Source: Galbibacter mesophilus (GTDB lineage: Bacteria; Bacteroidota; Bacteroidia; Flavobacteriales; Flavobacteriaceae). Taken from it: a stretch of DNA of 64,000 nucleotides. Both the position numbers and the translations under genes were made by a program. Below the pieces are notes generated by a model, which made no database searches, was not told where the DNA came from, and was given only the letters and a program-made list of their open reading frames with translations. How positions within the stretch are numbered: the first letter of the stretch is position 1; the number at the start of each line of letters is the position of its first letter. This document shows positions 15,468 to 26,100 of this stretch, in pieces. The stretch is from the NCBI RefSeq assembly GCF_023721415.1, contig NZ_JAMQVC010000002.1, positions 558,001-622,000 on the forward strand, in the 5' to 3' direction.

Positions 15468-17192
15468 ATGAAATTTTTAAGACCATTACTTTTTATTGTA
15501 TTCATCACCGTTGTTCTCATTTCTTCTTGTCAATCAAATAAAACATCCGAAGAATTAACTCAAAAAGATGCTATTAGAATTAATCAAATCGGGTATTATC
15601 CAAATGCTATCAAAAAAGCCATCATAGCCGATTCTTTAAAGGCAGCAAAGTTTTCAGTAATAAATAATAATAATGGAGAGACTGTATTGGAGGGAGATTT
15701 ATCTCAAACGACGGAGTGGAAACTAGCAGGGGAGAAGGTGAAAATAGCAGATTTTAGTCAGCTAAAAGATACAGGAAACTACGCATTGGTCATTCAAGGA
15801 CTAGGCAAATCCTATGATTTTTCCATCCAAGAAAATGTTTTGGAAGATGTATTTAAAGGTTCGCTAAGAGGACTTTACTATCAAGGAGTTAGTATGCCGT
15901 TGGAAAAAAAATATGCAGGTAAATGGGAGCGTCCATTGGGACACCCAGATAACCAAGTGAAATTCCATATTTCCAGTGGAAGGGATACCACAGAAACCAT
16001 CTCTTCGCCCGGTGGTTGGTACGATGCGGGAGATTACAACAAATATGTAATCAATGCAGCATTTCCGTTGGGTCAAATGTTTTTGTTGTATGAACAATAT
16101 CCGGAAAGGTTACATAAAATCGATTTAAATATTCCTGAAAGTGGAAATGCCACGAGTGATTATTTAGATGAAATGAAATATGAAATGGATTGGTTGTTAA
16201 CGATGCAAGACCAAGACGGCGGATTGTTTCACAAACTAACGACTAAGAATTTTGAAGGGATGGTAATGCCTCACGAAGCTGTAAGTCAGCGATATATTGT
16301 AGGCAAGGGTACGGCAGCAACCTTAGATTTTGCAGCCGTAATGGCACAAGCGTATAGAATTTTCAATAAAGAAGACAATGCCTATGCTGAAGAATGTCTT
16401 AAAAGGGCACTTTCAGCTTGGAGCTGGGCTATTAAAAATCCCAATGTTGAATTTCGAAACCCTGAAGATATTCATACAGGAGAATACGGGGACAAAAACT
16501 TTGATGATGAATTTTATTGGGCAGCGGCAGAACTTTATGTTTCTACGGAAGAAAAGGAATTTTTAGATTATTTATTGGCAAATGAACCTTCGTATGCATT
16601 TAGACCAGGGGAGAGTTGGACAGCATATATGCGTTTTTTGGGAATGTTTAGTATGCTAAACAATGCGGAAAGAATGCCAGGAGATTTAGTTGAAAAACTG
16701 AAAACAAACATAATCGCTTCAGCGGATTCGTTGGTAGAAGCTACCGAAACAAATCCTTATTTCCAATCCATCACCGATTTTCATTGGGGCTCCAATAGCG
16801 ATGTTCTAAATGCCAGTATGCTAATGGCGCAAGCCTACCGAATTACGAAGGATAAGAAGTATTTACAAGCGGTACGGGAAAATACAGATTACGTTTTAGG
16901 GAAGAATCCTATGGGTTATTCTTACGTAACGGGCTATGGATCTAAAACCCCTATGTTTATCCATCATCGGCAGAGTGCCGCAGATTCTATTGCAGAACCG
17001 GTTCCTGGACTGTTGTCTGGAGGCCCCAACAGCAGACAGAATGATAAAGAGCATGTGGATTATCCCGCAAACGTAGCACCTATGAAAAGTTGGGTGGATG
17101 AAGAACCCAGCTATGCCAGTAACGAAATTTGTTTAAACTGGAATGCACCTCTTACCTATATTCTTGGATTCTTGGAATTGGAAAGTAAATAA
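15468..17192 (+). CDS. Glycoside hydrolase family 9 lipoprotein (cellulase family)
   Basis: A 574-aa protein with a lipobox (VLISSC) and serine-rich start, so it is a membrane-anchored, probably surface or periplasmic enzyme. Residues ~30-125 form the Ig-like CelD-N domain (IRINQIGYYPNAIKKAII). The catalytic (alpha/alpha)6 domain follows, with GGWYDAGDYNKY near 182-193 (catalytic base Asp), HWGSNSDVLNASMLM, GYGSKTPMFIHHRQS and the late SNEICLNWNAPL with the acid Glu. The family hydrolyses beta-1,4-glucans or glucosaminides with inversion. There are no other carbohydrate enzymes next to it, so the exact substrate is open. It is a monocistronic gene. Confidence 0.9.
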   Translation: MKFLRPLLFIVFITVVLISSCQSNKTSEELTQKDAIRINQIGYYPNAIKKAIIADSLKAAKFSVINNNNGETVLEGDLSQTTEWKLAGEKVKIADFSQLKDTGNYALVIQGLGKSYDFSIQENVLEDVFKGSLRGLYYQGVSMPLEKKYAGKWERPLGHPDNQVKFHISSGRDTTETISSPGGWYDAGDYNKYVINAAFPLGQMFLLYEQYPERLHKIDLNIPESGNATSDYLDEMKYEMDWLLTMQDQDGGLFHKLTTKNFEGMVMPHEAVSQRYIVGKGTAATLDFAAVMAQAYRIFNKEDNAYAEECLKRALSAWSWAIKNPNVEFRNPEDIHTGEYGDKNFDDEFYWAAAELYVSTEEKEFLDYLLANEPSYAFRPGESWTAYMRFLGMFSMLNNAERMPGDLVEKLKTNIIASADSLVEATETNPYFQSITDFHWGSNSDVLNASMLMAQAYRITKDKKYLQAVRENTDYVLGKNPMGYSYVTGYGSKTPMFIHHRQSAADSIAEPVPGLLSGGPNSRQNDKEHVDYPANVAPMKSWVDEEPSYASNEICLNWNAPLTYILGFLELESK

Positions 17193-17399
17193 CCGTCTTG
17201 TATATTAAAAGTAGCGGATTTTCTGCACTGATTATTTGGATTAACAATGATCTCTAATTTATAAATTTGTTAAGATTAAGCGATTAAATCGCTTTTTTAA
17301 ACTTTGTTACCTGATGGCCTTTTTCTTTGGTTCAGCTAGATGAATGTTCTTTGCGACCGTAGGAATGAGGATTGCGATGTTCTTAAGCTTGTGTAGACT

Positions 17400-18578
17400 T
17401 TATAACAAGTTATATGTTTCACTTGGCGGAAACAATAATTCAATTCCTTTAGGCTTGATTTTGAACAAAGGTCCTTTTTCGACTACTTTTCCTTTGGAAT
17501 TTCGTTTTATTAAATGGTCAAGTGTTATAATTCCTTGTTCAATTAATAAATCAAATTGAGATGTAATTGGTTTTTTTGTGTGTTCAACCAATTTGTACTG
17601 AAAGTGTTCTCGATTATCTATTTTTATACTTTCTGCTTCAACCCAAAAAGTTTCTTTGTGTTTTGATTTAAGTCTATTGTGTAGCTTGTCCAAAGTCCAA
17701 ACCACAAAATCTCCAATTTCAGGTTTATCAGAGTTCTCAATCAGTTGCTTGATGTCGCTATCAATTCTCATATTTAATCCTTGTGAGTTTCTTGTAATTG
17801 CCGAAACTGTACAATACAGTTTAAAGTCATCTTCACGTTCGTAGCCAAAAGCATCTAAAATTTCTGCTGAACTTTTGAATTTACTTAATTTCCAGTCAGG
17901 AACTTGAGCGAACAGATTTTTTCTGTTTGTTCTACTGTTTCTGAAAGACTTTAGCTCAATACCTTTATAATCTGGCTGTTTAGAAGAATTAATATCTATT
18001 TCCAATGCAGTTTCAAGCGTTCGACCAACAGACGTGTCAGCATCTACCATTGAAGGAATTGGTCCGGAACCTGCAATTTTTCTTAACATTGATAAAAGCT
18101 CCAGAGCAACCTCATTTTCAGTTGTATTGATTGCATTGATTAACTCTTGAAATGGATTTTGAATTGAAGAATCAATCAACGTTTTGACATCAAGTTTTGT
18201 TAAGTTGAAAATTTGAAAACTATCGTTAAAATAAGTGATTGCAATAATATCGTTCGGGTCAGCAATCTTCGTTAAACTATAAAACCAAATTCTTGGGTCT
18301 CCGTTTTTAGTTTGAGGCCTGTATAAAGAGGCTTTTGATTTTATTACCTTAAAGCCTGTATGAATTACTGTTGGAATGATAACTTTATTATCAGGACCTT
18401 GTTTTTGTAATTTGTAATCGTGAATTCCTTCACTTTTCAGAAAGCTACGAATAGACCCGGTTGCGTCCATAATTGATTTTTTCAATCCTGTTTCGGTAGG
18501 CTCAATTAACGAAAGAGCAACTTGGTTTTTAGTCAGTAATTTTATCTTTTCTTGTTCTGCGTTAGTAAGTTTTCTCAC
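17400..18578 (-). CDS. Type II restriction endonuclease, MvaI/BcnI-like
   Basis: A 392-aa cytoplasmic nuclease. The core resembles the MvaI/BcnI family: VDADTSVGRTLETALEIDIN followed by PDYKGIELKSFRN, which supplies the catalytic Asp...Glu-x-Lys (D..ELK). Family members cut CCWGG- or CCSGG-type sites; the site here cannot be read from sequence. The start is GTG at 18578 in a GTGA overlap with the methyltransferase stop (18575-18577), so translation is probably coupled and the methyltransferase is made first. The N-terminal ~165 residues lack a recognised motif. There is no clear terminator before the GH9 gene end. Confidence 0.8.
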   Translation of the reverse strand: MRKLTNAEQEKIKLLTKNQVALSLIEPTETGLKKSIMDATGSIRSFLKSEGIHDYKLQKQGPDNKVIIPTVIHTGFKVIKSKASLYRPQTKNGDPRIWFYSLTKIADPNDIIAITYFNDSFQIFNLTKLDVKTLIDSSIQNPFQELINAINTTENEVALELLSMLRKIAGSGPIPSMVDADTSVGRTLETALEIDINSSKQPDYKGIELKSFRNSRTNRKNLFAQVPDWKLSKFKSSAEILDAFGYEREDDFKLYCTVSAITRNSQGLNMRIDSDIKQLIENSDKPEIGDFVVWTLDKLHNRLKSKHKETFWVEAESIKIDNREHFQYKLVEHTKKPITSQFDLLIEQGIITLDHLIKRNSKGKVVEKGPLFKIKPKGIELLFPPSETYNLL

Positions 18579-20782
18579 TTAATATTTTTTAAAATTTCAC
18601 TTGCGACAGCTCTTGCTAATAAAGGTGGAACTGCGTTTCCAACCAAAGTGTATTGTGGAACTTCTGTTTTTCTGTTATTACCACCTGTCGAACGCTTGCC
18701 TTGAAACACAAAAGAGTCGTCAAAAGACTGTAAACGAGCCATTTCTCTAACAGTTAACGCTCTTGGTGTGTTATAATGAATATAATCATCAGGAATTGTC
18801 ATAACTGTTGGACTTTGCTCATTGGGTTTCAAAACATTGTAGTTTCGTTTGTTGGAAGTTAAACCGCATTTATCCAATTCGCATTGGGCATCTTTATAAC
18901 TGCCATTCTTCAGAATAACATCTAAACGCTTAATTACAGTTTCACTTTGATTGCTTGTTTTATGGTTATTCAGTAAGTCAAAGTATTTTTCTCCTGCTTC
19001 AAGTGCTTCTGAATTTTTTACGTAAAACGGTTTGGTTTGTGGTTGAAAACGCTCAATTAATCGACCATTTTTAGACCATTCTGAATAAGATTTTCCTCCT
19101 TTTGAAATCGGTTTGCCATCAACACTTCTTTTTTTGAGAAGACTCGCCATTTTTTTTGCTGTTCCGTTATATTGTTTTGAAATATCCACCAATTCATAAC
19201 GGTGTGCTTCTTGGTTATTCCCTATAAAATCTAAATCGTAAAGTGCTTCAAAAATGGTTACTTTTTCATCTTCTGAAACTGTTGAGGGAATTTCTGAAAT
19301 AAATTTTTGGTCTTTACGACAACCGATAAATAAAACACGTTCTCTGTTTTGAGGAACACCATAATTGGAAGCATTGGCTACAAAAGGCTTTTTTATTTTG
19401 TAGAGTCGAATTTTTTCTAAAATAGAATTCAATTCTTTTTTTTGAGAAACATTGGAACATGATTTTAAAACATTAATCGATTCATCAAAAGAGGTTGCGT
19501 AAATTTTTAATGCTGTAATAATGTCGTTGCAATCTTTTTTGAAAGTTGCTGGAATTTTTAATGATTTAAATGATGTTTCAATTTTTGAAATGATTGATTC
19601 AGGACTAATTTCGGTCAGAAAATCTGTAAAAGCATCCGCAAAATCATCACTATCAATGTTGCAATAGTCCTTTTCTTTGATGATGTCACGTTTTAATTTA
19701 TCCCATTGTTTAGTTCTAGACAATAGTTTAAATCCGTGTCGAATGGTATTGATGTTTACATCAGTTTTACTCGTTTTGTAATCCGCAATTTTTGGCGTTA
19801 TTTTTCTAAAACGATTATCAATAAAGTTTATGTATTCTTCTCTTCCAGAATCTTTGTCTTTTTCGAGCAACTTTTCAAGTTCCACCTTTTTAATTAAGCA
19901 ATCGTATATAAACGAATTCGATTCTGTTCTGCTTTTCTTGATAAATGCGATTAAAAGAGGAATTTCATTAATATCAATGATTGAATTAATTTCATTAATT
20001 ATTAACTCTTTTATTTTTCCGCCTTCTTTTGTTAGAATACCTTTCACGTTTTCCATTACAAAGTATTTTGGTTGCAATACTTTTATAACTTCTAAATAAT
20101 GTGAAAACAGGTCGTCTTTTTTGTCAAATTTTTTACGCTTTCCAGCTAAACTGAAACTCTGACAAGGTGGACCACCACAGACAACATCAATAGTTTTTCC
20201 ATCAATTTTTTCCAGTAAATTATCTAAAAAATCAGGTTCGGTGATATCTTGTGTTAAAAATTTAGCATCTAAACCTAATTGATGATTATACCTAACTATG
20301 TGAGTTAATTCACAATTTTCATTAATGTCATTTGCTACAATAAAATCGAAAAACTTGTTATTATGTTCTGCTTGTAAAAAGCCTTCACTAAAGCCTCCGG
20401 CTCCTGCAAATAAATCTACGAATGTAATTGGTTTTCCATACAGAGATATTTGCTCTTTGACCAAATTGACATTGTTGTTTTCTTTGTAGTTTTCTATATG
20501 CTCGTTTAAAAGAGCTTTTACTTCATTTTTATCAAATACTTTTTTATTTGAATGATGCAAAATTTCGTCTGCTCTTTCGTTTAGAAAGTTTAAGTAGTGA
20601 TTTATTTCACGAGTTTCGTAGCTAGTTCCCGTTGCTCGTTGTTTGGTTTTATTGAAATTCTTTGATTTTATTTTTTGACCTGTCGCTAACTTTACTTGAT
20701 TTCCATTGCAGTTAATTCTCAAATGGATAGGTGAAAGTCCTTTTTTGTCGGGTTTATCTAAATAGAAATTTATTGTTGCCAT
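18575..20782 (-). CDS. DNA cytosine-C5 methyltransferase with N-terminal integrase-like arm domain
   Basis: A 735-aa modification enzyme. Residues 1-~95 resemble the arm DNA-binding domain of Bacteroidota tyrosine recombinases (MATINFYLDKPDKKGLSPIH, LATGQKI, NFNKTKQRATG). Methyltransferase motifs follow: I at ~120 (FVDLFAGAGGFSEGF), IV (GGPPCQSFS, catalytic Cys206), VI (MENVKGIL), VIII (NYGVPQNRERVLFIG) and X (LVGNAVPPLLARAVA). About 215 residues of charged, helix-rich sequence separate motifs VI and VIII, far more than usual. The start chosen is ATG 20782 (MATINFYL is the normal start of arm domains); a longer frame from 20827 would begin inside an upstream repeat. It forms a GTGA-coupled unit with the endonuclease. 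Confidence 0.88.
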   Translation of the reverse strand: MATINFYLDKPDKKGLSPIHLRINCNGNQVKLATGQKIKSKNFNKTKQRATGTSYETREINHYLNFLNERADEILHHSNKKVFDKNEVKALLNEHIENYKENNNVNLVKEQISLYGKPITFVDLFAGAGGFSEGFLQAEHNNKFFDFIVANDINENCELTHIVRYNHQLGLDAKFLTQDITEPDFLDNLLEKIDGKTIDVVCGGPPCQSFSLAGKRKKFDKKDDLFSHYLEVIKVLQPKYFVMENVKGILTKEGGKIKELIINEINSIIDINEIPLLIAFIKKSRTESNSFIYDCLIKKVELEKLLEKDKDSGREEYINFIDNRFRKITPKIADYKTSKTDVNINTIRHGFKLLSRTKQWDKLKRDIIKEKDYCNIDSDDFADAFTDFLTEISPESIISKIETSFKSLKIPATFKKDCNDIITALKIYATSFDESINVLKSCSNVSQKKELNSILEKIRLYKIKKPFVANASNYGVPQNRERVLFIGCRKDQKFISEIPSTVSEDEKVTIFEALYDLDFIGNNQEAHRYELVDISKQYNGTAKKMASLLKKRSVDGKPISKGGKSYSEWSKNGRLIERFQPQTKPFYVKNSEALEAGEKYFDLLNNHKTSNQSETVIKRLDVILKNGSYKDAQCELDKCGLTSNKRNYNVLKPNEQSPTVMTIPDDYIHYNTPRALTVREMARLQSFDDSFVFQGKRSTGGNNRKTEVPQYTLVGNAVPPLLARAVASEILKNIK

Positions 20783-20789
20783 AATTTTA

Positions 20790-20825
20790 ACGGACGTTTT
20801 TACGTACACGGACAAATTTACGGAC
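20790..20825 (-). promoter_or_regulatory. Three direct repeats of GTCCGT upstream of the methyltransferase gene
   Basis: On the minus strand GTCCGT occurs at 20825-20820, 20813-20808 and 20795-20790, spaced 12 and 18 bp, within 45 bp of the chosen start codon. Two copies share the longer TGTCCGT. Direct repeats of this kind suit binding by an arm-type domain or a repressor. Autoregulation by the encoded protein is inference. Confidence 0.5.
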
Positions 20826-20827
20826 AT

Positions 20828-21159
20828 TTTTGAAAATTCCTAATTATTATCACCAAATTATTGATGGAAATAGGCAAGCTCTTTTCATTTCGTTAGTATG
20901 ATCAATATAAAATGTGATTTAGTGTGCGGCTGATTTCAGTTTGCAGCTAGCTTTGAGTTGAAACATCTCAAATAGCTCTTAAAACCCAATTTTCTACCTA
21001 AACAAATTAATGGTTAGCATTTACTTTTTGATTACCGAAAGCAAAAACGTATTTGTAAATAGATAATTAATTAATATATTGCATGCATAATTATCAATAA
21101 AACACCATTTAAAAAGAGAAATAATCAATTATAATCTTTTTTAACTGCTATTATTCTAG
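20828..21159. other. Intergenic region between the restriction-modification unit and the ECF sigma gene
   Basis: This AT-rich gap separates divergent genes. No ORF, terminator or further repeat was seen besides the GTCCGT repeats at its left end. It must contain the promoters of the methyltransferase and sigma factor genes. Confidence 0.4.
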
Positions 21160-21705
21160 ATGACTTCAACCAACCAAGATAGAATAAAAAAGATTTTTGT
21201 TGCCAATTACCGGCAATGGTGCCTTTTGTCCTACAGTTATTTGGAGTGCATGCACGAAGCAGAAGATGCGGTGCAAGATGTGATGTATAAAATGCTACTT
21301 AAGGATAATTGGGATAAAATTTCGGACTTAGAAAGTTACATTTTTATAGCTGTTAAAAATACGAGCTTAAAAAGGCTTAAAAAGCTAGCCAAAACCAAAC
21401 GGCTTCAGGAAAATCTCAAACAACCTGTTTTTGCAACACCATACTCTTCCGAAGAAAACAATACCCGTGTAATTGAAGAAAAAGCGTTACTTCAGGCTAT
21501 TGACCAATTACCAGGACAGTGTAAAAAGGTTTTTGAACTTTGTGCACTAAACGGATTAAAATACGAAACGGCAGCAACTTCGCTCGATATTAGTACCAAT
21601 ACAGTTAAATATCACATGAAAAGCGCGTATCGCATTTTACGCAATTCATTATCAAATAAGGATTTTGGAATGCTAATAATTGTCATAAATTCTTTTTTTA
21701 TCTGA
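21160..21705 (+). CDS. ECF (extracytoplasmic function) RNA polymerase sigma factor
   Basis: A 181-aa sigma-70-family protein. Region 2 is near residues 20-65 (EAEDAVQDVMYKMLL, ESYIFIAVKNTSLKRLKK), and region 4 is near 115-165 (LDQ-type LPGQCKKVFELCALNGLKYETA with the helix-turn-helix TSLDISTNTVKYHMKSAYRIL). Such factors transcribe the adjacent SusC/SusD operon when the FecR protein releases them. FecR follows 130 bp downstream and the SusC gene carries the matching signalling domain, so the set is a complete trans-envelope control circuit. Confidence 0.92.
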   Translation: MTSTNQDRIKKIFVANYRQWCLLSYSYLECMHEAEDAVQDVMYKMLLKDNWDKISDLESYIFIAVKNTSLKRLKKLAKTKRLQENLKQPVFATPYSSEENNTRVIEEKALLQAIDQLPGQCKKVFELCALNGLKYETAATSLDISTNTVKYHMKSAYRILRNSLSNKDFGMLIIVINSFFI

Positions 21706-21835
21706 AAAAAATAATTTTTTCTCATTTTAAGCCTACCCTATTTCATTTTTCAAGGTCTTTATCATAAATCCTCATATCAATTAATAAAATGATATCTATC
21801 TTTTTCTGATTTCTTTTGAGGACTAATGAAGATTT

Positions 21836-22993
21836 ATGAGAACAATTTCTGAGACAAGAATTATCGTTAAAAGTTTACACACAGATCTTTCTGAAGAAGA
21901 ACGAGTGATTTTAAATGCATGGCTATCCAAATCGTCAGATAATCAGTTTTTATACCAGCGGCTTTTGCAAATGAAGAAGAGAGGGGTAGCGATACCGGAT
22001 TTAGAGGAAATTGATTCAGAAGAAGTTTGGGAAAAACTACTTACCAAAAAGAAAAATCACCAAAAATATACATTACGAAGAAAGCAAAGCCTTTTAGCCT
22101 ATGCGGCGGTTTTTATAGGGGTCCTTTTTCTAGGAGGGACTTTGGTATTCCAAAACTTTGGAAAAGAGCAAAATGTAATTTCCAATCAGGATACCATTAC
22201 GCTGGAATTGGATAACGGGGAAGTGAGAACCATTGTTAGCGGCCAATCTCAAGCGGTAAAAGATAAATCAGGAAAAGTGATTGGATTACAGCAGGGGCAA
22301 TCAATCACCTATAAAAATGTAGAAGAGCCCAAGAAGCTTCTTTACAATACTTTACGGGTTCCATACGGTAAAAGGTTTGATGTAAAACTTTCAGACGGAA
22401 CGGTGGTTCATTTAAATGCTGGAAGTAGTCTTAAATATCCAGTACAATTTCTAAAAGGCAAAAACCGACAGGTGTTTTTAACAGGGGAAGCTTTTTTTGA
22501 TGTCACCACAAATAAAGAGAGTCCGTTTATCGTTACCAGTAAATCCATGGATGTACAAGTATTGGGGACAAAATTTAACGTAAATGCCTACGATGAGTTA
22601 ACATCCATTCAGACCGTTTTGGTAGAGGGTTCTGTCAAGTTGACTTCCAAAGATGCTTCCTCCGGCGAAGGAGCGCTTTTGACTCCAGGGCACAAGGCAT
22701 CTTGGAATACGGAGACTCATGAAGTAGGAATAGATAAAGTAGATACAAGCATTTATACCAGTTGGATAGACGGTAAATTAGTTTTCAAGCAAATGAAGTT
22801 TAAACATATAATGCTTCAATTGAAAAGACATTTTGATGTGGAAATTGAAAGTAATTATGAGCACTTAAACAATCAGGTTTTTACGGCAAGTTTCGATGAG
22901 GAAAGTTTAGAGGCAATTTTAAGTTCTTTTGCTTTGGAGACGCCGTTTGCTTTTGAGAGGAACAACAATAAAATTATAATTAATAACCCTTAA
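21836..22993 (+). CDS. FecR-family anti-sigma factor
   Basis: A 385-aa membrane protein. Residues 1-~75 are the cytoplasmic sigma-binding part, ~82-105 one transmembrane helix (LLAYAAVFIGVLFLGGTLVF), ~175-270 the periplasmic FecR domain (VPYGKRFDVKLSDGTVVHLNAGSSLKYPV, GEAFFDV, VLGTKFNVNAY), and ~315-385 a DUF4974 domain (LVFKQMKFKHIMLQLKRHF) that contacts the receptor's signalling domain. It controls the upstream ECF sigma factor in response to ligand binding by the SusC protein encoded next. Confidence 0.93.
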   Translation: MRTISETRIIVKSLHTDLSEEERVILNAWLSKSSDNQFLYQRLLQMKKRGVAIPDLEEIDSEEVWEKLLTKKKNHQKYTLRRKQSLLAYAAVFIGVLFLGGTLVFQNFGKEQNVISNQDTITLELDNGEVRTIVSGQSQAVKDKSGKVIGLQQGQSITYKNVEEPKKLLYNTLRVPYGKRFDVKLSDGTVVHLNAGSSLKYPVQFLKGKNRQVFLTGEAFFDVTTNKESPFIVTSKSMDVQVLGTKFNVNAYDELTSIQTVLVEGSVKLTSKDASSGEGALLTPGHKASWNTETHEVGIDKVDTSIYTSWIDGKLVFKQMKFKHIMLQLKRHFDVEIESNYEHLNNQVFTASFDEESLEAILSSFALETPFAFERNNNKIIINNP

Positions 22994-23102
22994 ATTATAT
23001 AGGTATGTAATACAGATCAAAAAAAAATCGGGAAATGCGGCAACATTTTCCCGATTGGGATTTAATCAACTAGACTCAGTTAACTAAAAACATTTCAAAA
23101 TT

Positions 23103-26100
23103 ATGAAAAAAACACCACGAATTAGCTTTTCGAGGCTTCTTTTATTCAAAACTAACCTAGCGATGAAATTGACCATAATTCTATTATTGGTTTCAATCTT
23201 TACAGTGCAGGCAAATTCATATTCACAGAAAACCAAGGTTACGTTAAACTTGGAGGATGTTAATCTGGAAAAGGCACTGGAGGAACTAGAATCACTTACC
23301 AAGTACAAGTTTTTGTACAATGTTAACAAGATCGATCCTTCCCAAAAAGTTACGATAAAGGCCAACAATACGCCTCTCGACAGGGTTTTGGATGGAATGT
23401 TTAAAAACACCAAGATTTATTATCAAGTAAAGTCTAAGCAAATTGTATTGCTTGTAAATGAAGAATTTAAGTCTTCTGCTATTGATAATATGAGTGGAAT
23501 GCCAGCCAAAATGAGTTCCGTTCAACAAGTGGTAGAAGGAGTTGTAACAGACAACAAGAATGTTCCTTTACCTGGCGTAAGTGTTATTGAGAAAGGAACT
23601 ACCAACGGAGTTGTTACCGATTTTGAAGGGAAGTACAGTATCACTTTAAAATCCGATAAAGCAACGCTTTCTTACAGTTATATTGGTTTTAGAACAAAGG
23701 ATATTGTTGTAAATAATCAATCTACCATTAACGTTAAACTGGAAGAGGAAACTCAAAGTTTAGATGAAGTGATTGTGATTGGTTATGGTACTCAAAAACG
23801 TGGACAATTAACTACTTCCGTAGCGTCGGTAAGTGGTGATGATGTAAAGAATTTTCCGGTTACTTCTGCAGATGTATTGCTACAAGGACGTGCATCGGGG
23901 GTTCAGGTGGTTCAGAATTCAGGGGCTCCTGGAGCTGAAAACTATGTGAGAATTCGAGGAAATGGATCTTTATTGGGGCAAAATAGACCATTGTACATTG
24001 TAGATGGGGTACAAATGAATAATATCACAACCAACGTGTTGGATGCAGGTGGACAATTAACTACTTCTACCAGTGATTTAAACCCCAACGATATCGAGTC
24101 CATGGAAATTCTTAAAGATGCGGCAGCTACGGCAATTTACGGAGCTCGTGCATCCAACGGGGTGGTTCTAATTACTACCAAAAGAGGTAAAAGCGGAAAA
24201 ACTAGATTTCAGTTGAATAGCTACACCGGACTTCAAGAAGTGCCAAACGAACTGGATTTGTTAAATGGAAGGCAATACGTAGATTTTATTAATGAATCCA
24301 TTGCCAACGATAATGCCATTTTAAATACCAATACCCCAGTTCCAGATTTTATTGAATACACAGGCATAAATACCGATTGGCAGGATGAAGTCTTTCGTAC
24401 TGCACCCATTACGGATGTTAATTTAAGTATGACGGCTGGGGGCGAAAAAACAAAATATTACGTTTCCCTAGGAATGTTCGACCAAAAAGGAACTATTAGA
24501 AATCAAGCGTACAACAGGGTAAATGCAAGGATTAATGTTGACCATCAGGCTACTACTAAGCTAAAAATTGGAAATAGCTTGACTTTGAGTTACTCAGACA
24601 ACGATAGGGTTTTCACCGATTTCAATAGCTTAAATCCTTTAGCTTCCGCTTTGGTTTTTAATCCGAATTTCCCAGTTTATAACGAAGATGGATCTTATTT
24701 TCAAGATCCTAACAACTTAGATCCGGTAGGAAATCCAGTTCAACTAGCAGAAGAAATCACCTTCAACAGTAAACAGAAAAGAGTTTTAGGGAATTTTTAT
24801 GCTGAATACAACATTTTACAAGGCTTGGATTTTAAAACAACCTTTGGAGTAGATTACCTTCAAGACCGCCAGCAACGATTCATTCCAAATACTATTGAAG
24901 GTTTTGGAGCAGGGGCGGAGGCTACTGGGGCAAACTTTGAACAAACATTATGGAGTTTTGAAAATACGCTTACCTACAATAAAATGTTTGGAGAAAAGCA
25001 CAGTTTAAATGCCCTGTTAGGTTTCAGTATTTTAGAAAGAGAAGAATACCTTCTAAGAGCGGGTGGTTCCCTTGCTGGATCCAATATTGTGACCACGATT
25101 GCCATCTCTACGCCAACACCACCAAATAATTATATAACCAATTACGGATTGGTGTCTTATTTCAGTAGGGTAAATTACAGTTTTGATAACAAATACTTGT
25201 TGGGGGCGTCCCTAAGAGCCGATGGTTCTTCGCGTTTTGGTGAAGACAACCGCTTCGGTTATTTTCCATCGGCCTCTGTGGGATGGCGTATTTCAGAAGA
25301 AGGATTTATGGAGAATGCCAACTGGCTTACCGATTTAAAAATAAGAGGTAGTGTTGGGGTTACAGGTAATCAAGAAGGACTTTCCGGAGATTTCCCTTCA
25401 TTGGCACTTTACGGAACAGGTCAGGATTATTTAAGTACATTCCCTGGAATTGCCCAAACAAGTATTGCCAACCCGAGTTTGACTTGGGAAGAAACAACGC
25501 AATACGACTTAGGTTTAGACCTCACTATGTTTAATGGAAGAGTGAACATTACAGCAGATGTTTATCACAAGTTTACTGATAAGTTATTATTCTTTAGACA
25601 GCTTCCATGGACATCCGGTTTTCAACAAGATAACGGTTCCAACATTGGTAAAATGGAGAATAAAGGACTGGAATTGGCTTTTTCTACTGTTAATATTGAT
25701 GGCGATTTCCGTTGGACATCCGATTTTAATATCAGTTTTAATCAAAACGAAATTACCGAACTACCAGATTTTGATCCTAATGATCCAATTGGTTCTGACT
25801 TTTCCCAACAACAACCCGATGCCTTTGGAACGGATGGAACGCGTAGTGTTTTTAGGGTAGGAGAATCATTTGGTTCGTTCTACGGTTATAAAGTAGAAGG
25901 GGTAGATCCTGACAATGGAAACATTATTTATGAAAACCTTGACGGAAGTGTAGACGAAGATGGAAATCCAACTATCGGTATTAGTGATCGTCAAATTTTT
26001 GGGAATGCTTTGCCGATTCACACGGGCGGATTTACAAACAATTTTTCATATAAAAATTTAGAGTTAAGCATTTTTATGCAATGGTCTTATGGTAATGATA

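Noticed and set aside
17193-21159. Recent mobile element carrying the restriction-modification unit
   Set aside because: No flanking direct repeats, integrase or transposase gene were found. The integrase-like segment is only a domain of the methyltransferase. Horizontal origin remains possible but not shown.
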